Assembly (NCBI GenBank): GCA_963773605.1 | Contig: CAVZBT010000002.1 | Span: forward strand, 1 to 64,000 | DNA: 64,000 nt | From: CAVZBT01 sp963773605 | Lineage (GTDB): Bacteria; Acidobacteriota; UBA6911 | Direction of reading: 5' to 3' | Shown here: positions 58,576 through 64,000 of the stretch, piece by piece | How the letters are laid out: every line of letters starts with the position of its first letter | How positions within the stretch are numbered: the first letter of the stretch is position 1 | The notes under the pieces: generated by a model | Database searches by the model: none | Seen by the model: the letters and a program-made list of their open reading frames with translations, nothing else | Told to the model about the DNA's origin: nothing | Program-made: the position numbers and the translations under genes

Positions 58576-61238
58576 TCAGAGCTTCGCGTTGCGCAGGCGG
58601 AGCGCGTTGCCGATGACCGAGACCGAGCTGAAGGTCATGGCCGCGCTGGCAATCATCGGGCTCAGGAGCACGCCGAGCACGGGGTAGAGCACCCCGGCCG
58701 CCACCGGGATGCCGAGGGCGTTGTAGACAAACGCGAAGAACAGGTTCTGTCGGATGTTGCGCATGGTGGCCCGGCTGAGCCGGCAGGCGCGGGCGATCCC
58801 GCGCAGATCGCCCCTGACCAGCGTCACGCCGGCGCTCTGGATCGCCACGTCCGTGCCGGTCCCCATGGCGATGCCGACGTGCGCCTGCGCCAGGGCCGGG
58901 GCGTCGTTGATCCCGTCGCCCGCCATCGCGACGATCCGGCCCTCCGACTGCAGCCGCTTTGATCGTCTTCGGCCTTCTGGTGCGGCAGCACCTCCGCGAT
59001 CACTTCGTCGATGCCGAGTTTGCGCGCCACGATGTCGGCCGTGGTCCGGCCGTCTCCGGTGAGCATGACGATGCGGGTTCCCTGCTCGTGGAGCAAGCGT
59101 ATCGCGTCGAACGTCGAAGGCTTGATCGGATCCGAAATGCCGAGCAGGCCGGCGGGCACGTCGTCGACGGCCAGCGAACACGACGGTCTCGCCCTGTTGC
59201 CGCAGCCGCTCGACCCGGCCGTCGTCGTCTTGCCACGTCGATGGACAGCTCCTGCATCAATGCCCGGTTGCCGAGCGCGACGGAGTGGCCGCCCGACGGT
59301 CCCGGTCACTCCCTTGCCGGTTATCGAGTGGAAATCCCGGAGTCGGAGAGCTTGATCCCCCGCTCCGCCGCGATCGCGACGATGGCCGCGGCCAGCGGGT
59401 GCTCGCTGCCGCGCTCCAGGCTCGCGGCGAGGCGCAAGCACATCGGCCTCGCTCCAGGGCTCGAGCGCCGCAAGCGACAGAGACGCGCGGCTTTCCCTCC
59501 GTCAGGGTGCCCGTCTTGTCGACGACCACCGTGTCGACTTTCTCCAGCGTCTCCAGCGCTTCCGCGTTCTTGATCAGCACGCCGGCCGTCGCGCCTCGCC
59601 CGGTGCCGACCATGATCGACATCGGGGTGGCCAGACCGAGCGCGCAGGGGCAGGCGATGATCAGGACGGCGACGGCATTGAGGAGCGCGTAGGCGAAGCG
59701 CGGTTCCGGCCCGAGCACCATCCAGAGCGGCGAAAGTCAACGACCGCGACCAGAACGACCGCCGGGACGAAATAACCGGCCACGCGGTCGGCCAGCCGCT
59801 GAATCGGCGCACGGCTGCGCTGCGCCTCGCCGACCAGTCGCACGATCTGCGCCAGCAGCGTGTCGGCGCCGACGCGTTCGGCGCGCATGACGAAGCTGCC
59901 GGTGCCGTTGACCGTCGCCGCCGGTCACGCGCGCCGGGCTGTCTTCTCGACCGGGATCGGCTCGCCGGTGATCATCGACTCGTCGACCGAGCTTGTCCCT
60001 CGACGACCACGCCGTCGACCGGGACCTTCTCGCCGGGACGCACGCGCAGCATGTCGCCGGACGCACCTGGTCGAGCGGGACGTCCGCTTCGCCTCCGTCC
60101 GGATCGCAGGAGGCGGGCCGTCGGGGGCACGAGCCCGAGCAGGGCGCGGAGCGCGCCGCTGGTGCGGCTGCGCGCCCGCAGCTCCAGGACCTGCCCCAGC
60201 AGGACCAGGGTCGGTGATGACGGCCGCCGCCTCGAAGTACACGTCCGGCATCCCGCCGTGTCCGCCGCAGCGACCGGGAAACAGGCCGGGGAACAGCGTC
60301 GCCACGACGCTGTAGCCGTAGGCCGTGCCCGTCCCGATGGCGATCAGGGTGAACATGTTGAGGCTGCGGTTGACGACCGAGGCCCAGCCGCGCACGAAAA
60401 ACGGCCAGCCGCCCCACAGCACCACCGGGGTCGCCAGCGCGAACTCCAGCCACCGCAGACCACGCGTGGACAGCGAGCGAGTGCAGACGCAACCCCGGGA
60501 TCATCCCCGCCATCGCCATGAACGAGCACCGGGAGCGAGAGCGCGGCGCTGACCCAGAACCGACGGGTCATGTCGATCAGTTCGGGGTTCGCCTCCTCTT
60601 CCGGCACCACGAGCCGCGGGCTCCAGCGCCATCCCGCAGATCGGGCACGACCCGGGCTGGTCCCGGACGATCTCCGGGTGCATCGGGCAGGTCCACTGCG
60701 TCTCGGCCGGGCCCGGCAACTCGGGCTCCAGCGCCATCCCGCACTTCGGGCACGCCCCGGGCCCTCGCTGCCGCACGTCCCCGTCCATGGGACAGACGAA
60801 GGTCCGAGCCTCCGTCTCTGCAGGCAGCCGGGCAGGCCGCGGCGCCTCGGCCGGAGGAGACGAGGGAAGCACCGGGAAGAGGCTGCCCGTATAGCGCGCC
60901 GGGTCGGACCTGAATTTGTCAAGGCACGAGCGGCTGCAGAAGTGATAGAGCTTGCCGGCGTGCTCGTGCATCCCTGCCGCCTTCGACGGCTCGACCGTCA
61001 TGCCGCAAACGGGGTCCTTCGGTTCGACCGCGGCCCCTGCGCTGGAGCCGGGCGGGTGGGAGGAAACGTACCGGGCGGGCTCCAACGTGAATCTCTCCCG
61101 GCACCTGGGATTGCAGAAGTAATAGGTGATGCCTCGGTATTCGGCTGTCCCCGCTGATTTCGCGGGATCTAACGTCATGCCGCAAACGGGGTCCACCGCG
61201 CTCCGGGTATTCCCGGCCGCATCGTTCTGCTCACCCAT
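58576..61238 (-). CDS. copA: Copper-translocating P1B-type ATPase with tandem YHS and Cys-rich domains (frameshifted)
   Basis: About 887 codons. From the N-terminus: two YHS-type metal-binding domains (DPVCGMTLDPAKSAG ... YYFCNPRCRERF and DPVCGMTVEPSKAAG ... YHFCSRSCLDKF), then two CPM-x-CPxCGMALEP Cys-rich modules, then the ATPase. The transport motif is IIACPCALGLATP, the phosphorylation site DKTGTLTEGK, and the hinge MAGDGINDAPALAQAHVGIAMGTGTDVAIQSAG. It exports Cu(I) or another soft metal. About ten frame changes between 58.9 and 60.6 kb. The ATG at 61238 follows a TATAAT box by 7 nt, with no Shine-Dalgarno. Confidence 0.88.
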
Positions 61239-61245
61239 GCGGTCG

Positions 61246-61251
61246 ATTATA
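61246..61251 (-). promoter_or_regulatory. -10 box 7 nt before copA
   Basis: Perfect TATAAT on the minus strand, seven bases before the copA ATG and with no ribosome site between, so a leaderless transcript is likely. Confidence 0.5.
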
Positions 61252-61470
61252 CCGGGTCGATGTGGAAAAGCAGAGGCAGGACGGTGGATTTGTCTGCCCT
61301 GCCGTCCGTTTCGAGAGGGATGTGTTTGAAGGCCGGAGCTAATGGATCCCGGCGGTTCTTAGGGGACCAACGGGAGCCCTTCAGTTGCATCGTGATCGGG
61401 GCGGGAGTAGCATGAAGAAAATTCACTCGGGTGAATTCCATCTACGCGAATCAAGAACGAGGAGGGGGTT

Positions 61471-62346
61471 ATGGCTCGTACTATCCTTAGCGGTTTTGTC
61501 TTGCTGGTGCTGTCCGTGACGGCAGTTCCCGCTCAGCAACCGGAAGGCTACTTTGATGTCATGACGGTCAAAGTGAAGCCTGAGAAACGAACCGAATTTG
61601 ACGCAATCTGCAAGAAGATCGTGGATGCTAATCGGCGGCAAGGTGGCGACCTCTGGATCGCATCCGAGATTGCCTACGGGGAGGGAAACACGGTCTATTT
61701 CACCACGCCGCGCAGGTCTCTCGCCGATATAGATAAGGGCATGGAGATGTTCATGGGGGCGCTCGGGAAGGCGTACGGTTCGGCGGGGATGGCCAGGCTC
61801 TTCCAGGATTTCAACAACTGCATCCTGAGCTCACGAAGTGAAATTCGGCGCCGGCGCATGGACCTGAGCATCAACATGCCCGCGGATCTCGCCGTGCTCG
61901 AGAAGATGGTGGCCGAATCGCGGTGGAGTCGAACCACGATGCTCCGGGTACGCCCGGGGCAAATCGCCGCGTTAGAGGCGCAACTCCTGGCGAACAAGGA
62001 GGCGCTGGCGAAGGCCGATGCCAAGAACATGACCGGTATCTCCCAGTCGATCGCGGGTACCGACGGAACCGTGTTCTACATTACGACGTTCCGGACGGCT
62101 CTCGGGGGATTCGATCAGGAGATGCCGCTCACGCAGAGCCTGGGACCGGAGGGGTACGAGAAACTGCGTAAGACCGTCGCGGAAACCGTTCAATCGGTTG
62201 AAGTGATCTTCTCCCGCTTCCTGCCCGAGCTGAGCAATCCCCCGCAGAGCTTCATGACAGCCTCTCCAGACTTCTGGGCGCCCAAGCCAACGGCCCTGGC
62301 AAAAGCCTCGCCGGAATCCAGCAAGCCGGAAAAAAAGAAGAAATGA
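61471..62346 (+). CDS. Secreted protein with two dimeric alpha-beta-barrel-like (NIPSNAP/ABM-like) halves
   Basis: 291 aa with a cleavable signal (residues 1-21, ending VPAQQ). Residues ~28-130 (GYFDVMTVKVKPEKRTEFDAICKKI) and ~150-250 (TTMLRVRPGQIAALEAQLLANKEAL, GTDGTVFYITTFRTALGGFD) have the same beta-alpha-beta pattern, suggesting an internal duplication. Lys-rich tail. GAGGAGGGGG precedes the ATG. Function unknown. Confidence 0.6.
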   Translation: MARTILSGFVLLVLSVTAVPAQQPEGYFDVMTVKVKPEKRTEFDAICKKIVDANRRQGGDLWIASEIAYGEGNTVYFTTPRRSLADIDKGMEMFMGALGKAYGSAGMARLFQDFNNCILSSRSEIRRRRMDLSINMPADLAVLEKMVAESRWSRTTMLRVRPGQIAALEAQLLANKEALAKADAKNMTGISQSIAGTDGTVFYITTFRTALGGFDQEMPLTQSLGPEGYEKLRKTVAETVQSVEVIFSRFLPELSNPPQSFMTASPDFWAPKPTALAKASPESSKPEKKKK

Positions 62347-62470
62347 AGAGTCTCACCGGCGTCACGATTCCTCAGCGCGGCCGGAGGCAAGAGGATTTTT
62401 CCGGCGCCGGCCGCGCAGAACCGTGAGCCCCCCGCAGCACTGGGCGCGACGGGATAATGTCCGATTGCGA

Positions 62471-62941
62471 TTACTCCGGAGGCCTGTTCCGGCGATGCGT
62501 TGTCATCGGCATTGGATTCCCTGTCTCGAGCAGGGTTTTCAGGCTCGAGAGCACGAAAGGCCAGCCTGCGGTGATGCCGTGAAGCATCGCAGAATCCGGC
62601 TCGAGCTCATCGTGCGTGACCGTCAGGCGCACGGCATCCATGAACGGCTCGATATCGAAGGCTACCCTGGAGTGTTTCTCGACCCTCTCCGAGTCGGCCG
62701 GCATTGCCCACGTTATGACGAGCCGCCGTGGCCGATTGCTCTCGACCACCCTGCCGACAACGTCGACAATGCCCGCATCGTCATAATCCTGGTGTTCCCA
62801 CGTCGAACCTGGCTTCCAATCCGACACGTTCCGGTGGCGTCCCCAGTATTGTTTGATCATCTCGCTGTCCACCAGAGCGTTCCACAGTTTCTCCGGCGTG
62901 GTGGAAATATATGTGACATACACATATTTGGGCTTATTCAT
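62471..62941 (-). CDS. SRPBCC/AHSA1 domain protein
   Basis: 156 aa. START-like fold of the AHSA1 family: VTYISTTPEKLWNALVDSEMIKQYWGRHRNVSDWKPGSTWEH-type opening and the C-terminal helix GWPFVLSSLKTLLETG. It overlaps the ArsR gene by 8 bp. This two-gene pairing is common; these proteins may bind small hydrophobic ligands. GGAGGG precedes the start. Confidence 0.85.
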   Translation of the reverse strand: MNKPKYVYVTYISTTPEKLWNALVDSEMIKQYWGRHRNVSDWKPGSTWEHQDYDDAGIVDVVGRVVESNRPRRLVITWAMPADSERVEKHSRVAFDIEPFMDAVRLTVTHDELEPDSAMLHGITAGWPFVLSSLKTLLETGNPMPMTTHRRNRPPE

Positions 62942-63251
62942 CGGTCCCTCCTTCCATAACCCTCTTGAGTTCGTGCATCTTACGCAGGCGCTCCCGCTCG
63001 AACTTGCCTATCCACCGTTCGTAGATCTCGTGGATCGGCACGGGATTCAGATAGTGCAGCTTTTCCCGCCCACGCCACACGGTGACGACCAGGTTGGCGG
63101 ACTCGAGCACGGCCAGGTGCTTCGTCACCGCCTGCCGGGTCATGTCGAGGTTCCGGCAGAGCTCCCCTAGTGTCTGGCCATTTTCCGCACAAAGCCGGTC
63201 CAGCAGGTGCCTGCGGATCGGATCGGCGAGCGCCTTGAACACATCCTTCAT
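62934..63251 (-). CDS. ArsR-family transcriptional regulator
   Basis: 105 aa winged-helix protein: VFKALADPIRRHLLDRL, LGELCRNLDMTRQAVTKHLAVLE (recognition helix) and the wing VVTVWRGREKLHYLNP. There is no Cys metal-site motif (no CVC), so it senses something other than arsenite. It likely regulates itself and the SRPBCC gene via the palindrome in its promoter. Leaderless start with no Shine-Dalgarno. Confidence 0.88.
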   Translation of the reverse strand: MKDVFKALADPIRRHLLDRLCAENGQTLGELCRNLDMTRQAVTKHLAVLESANLVVTVWRGREKLHYLNPVPIHEIYERWIGKFERERLRKMHELKRVMEGGTDE

Positions 63252-63259
63252 ACCCGTGT

Positions 63260-63287
63260 ATTATGCAACCATACGGTTGCATGTCAA
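63260..63287 (-). promoter_or_regulatory. Promoter and palindromic operator of the ArsR-SRPBCC operon
   Basis: TTGACA (63282-63287), 16-bp spacer, CATAAT (63260-63265), then 8 nt to the ATG. The palindrome ATGCAACC-GTAT-GGTTGCAT (63263-63282) fills the spacer, a typical ArsR-type repressor site position. Confidence 0.75.
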
Positions 63288-63445
63288 GTGAAATTCAGGT
63301 GTCTCGCCAGACAGGTATGATTCAAACTCCACGACGGACCACCCTCCGCGGCGAGGCACCGGGGCCGTCGTTCTGAACAAATCGTGTGGCGATCTCGTAT
63401 TAAACGGCAGGACTGCAAGTGCGATTGCGAGCAGGGGGAGGTGAC

Positions 63446-63892
63446 ATGGGAAAGTGGCTGCTGATAGTTGCATTTACCGTCGTGCTGCTATTCATCTCCG
63501 GGTGGAATGGTCCCGCTCCGGCGGAGGACCGAGGGGCGCTCACCAGTGGAGGTGAACGCGCATTTGCCCAGCTGGAGCGTGACCTGGATCGACTGGCCCT
63601 AGACTTGGAAGGAGCGGCTCGCTCGGTCGAGGTCATGGCAGATTGCGTGGCGGCCCGGGCCGAGCGTTGGGCGGATCGCAATGAGGAGTCGGCCGATCGC
63701 CTTGCCTCGAAGGCGGAGCGGATCAGTGCCCGTGCCGAGTGCCTGGGCAAACGGATGGAACACTTCGGCGAACGCCTGGGGCGCCGGGGCGAGGATTTCG
63801 GCGACAGGATGGAACGGTTCGCCGAACGCATGGAACGGTTCGGCGAGCGAATGGAACGCCTGGGTGAACATCTCGCCCCGGCAATTCAGTAA
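63446..63892 (+). CDS. Secreted/anchored heptad-repeat coiled-coil protein
   Basis: 148 aa. An N-terminal hydrophobic segment (WLLIVAFTVVLLFISGW) is followed by a highly charged helical region. The last ~45 residues are a 7-residue repeat of the pattern RMERFGE (RMEHFGE, RLGRRGE, DFGD, RMERFAE, RMERFGE, RMERLGE). The ATG at 63446 has GGGGAGG upstream. No known family. The regular repeats suggest an amphipathic surface or structural role. Confidence 0.65.
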   Translation: MGKWLLIVAFTVVLLFISGWNGPAPAEDRGALTSGGERAFAQLERDLDRLALDLEGAARSVEVMADCVAARAERWADRNEESADRLASKAERISARAECLGKRMEHFGERLGRRGEDFGDRMERFAERMERFGERMERLGEHLAPAIQ

Positions 63893-64000
63893 GCCATCAT
63901 GGGTGGCGGGTTACGGCCCTATGTAACGCTTGCGCCAGTCACCTGGGTCTCCGGCCGCATTCTCCCGCGGCGTAGATATTGCGGGTCCGTACAACCTGAA

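Overview
The window is GC-rich and gene-dense and looks like a free-living, respiring member of the Acidobacteriota. The basis is the mix of families: a secreted VWA protein of the 'VWFA-related Acidobacterial' type, an Oar-like TonB-dependent receptor with an N-terminal carboxypeptidase-regulatory domain, a CRTAC1/ASPIC-UnbV protein beside a TPR-bearing multihaem cytochrome, a DUF1080 protein, and many extragenic GGAGTGCGG palindromes. The assignment rests on family composition only; there is no rRNA or other marker here.

Layout. 0.2-10.6 kb: multihaem cytochrome-TPR and CRTAC1 pair, a palindrome array, an RpoH-like sigma factor, an aldose-epimerase-like protein and a large TonB-dependent receptor. 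10.8-14.4 kb: TerB/DUF533 protein, glycine-zipper protein, and a CstA peptide transporter with its 58-aa YbdD partner. 14.7-20.7 kb: TCA-cycle block (sdhCAB, then mdh and icd on the opposite strand) with a second palindrome array. 20.9-24.5 kb: membrane-anchored unknown, 48-aa membrane peptide, threonine dehydratase, VWA protein. 24.7-28.7 kb: Tat-exported molybdenum hydroxylase operon (Fe-S, Mo, FAD subunits plus a small Cys-rich protein). 28.8-34.1 kb: secreted unknown, DUF1080 protein, cold-shock protein, B12-binding radical SAM protein, a gamma-glutamyltransferase C-terminal remnant, and an amino-acid permease. 34.3-42.3 kb: coiled-coil membrane protein, UbiX-like protein, an internally duplicated CPBP protease, a GT39-like protein and a 2-hydroxyacid dehydrogenase. 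42.3-45.3 kb: a corrinoid-protein / DUF1638 / ferredoxin-ASKHA activator operon. 46-52.5 kb: TolB-like propeller, acyl-CoA carboxylase carboxyltransferase, large hybrid histidine kinase. 52.7-64 kb: multihaem protein with an in-frame UGA, D-cysteine desulfhydrase-like enzyme, feoB-dtxR, a copper P-type ATPase with YHS domains, and an ArsR-SRPBCC pair.

The most interesting observation is at 52725-54140. A multihaem cytochrome/5'-nucleotidase-like gene is interrupted only by one in-frame UGA, at a position where related proteins (from memory) carry a CGC motif. The UGA is followed at 18 nt by a two-part hairpin with a G-rich apical loop, as expected for a bacterial SECIS element, so it is a candidate selenoprotein. 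Other points: five genes with a -10 box only 7-8 nt before the start codon (probable leaderless mRNAs), a consensus sigma-54 promoter with no protein gene downstream, a CPBP protease whose second copy has lost its active site, and an orphan corrinoid methyl-transfer operon.

A caveat applies to the whole window. About fifteen genes, including the TCA genes sdhC, sdhA, mdh and icd, need one to roughly ten frameshifts to be read through, yet protein similarity is continuous on both sides of each shift. Because several are core genes, I interpret these as sequencing/assembly indels, not decay, and annotate such genes as one CDS over their full span.
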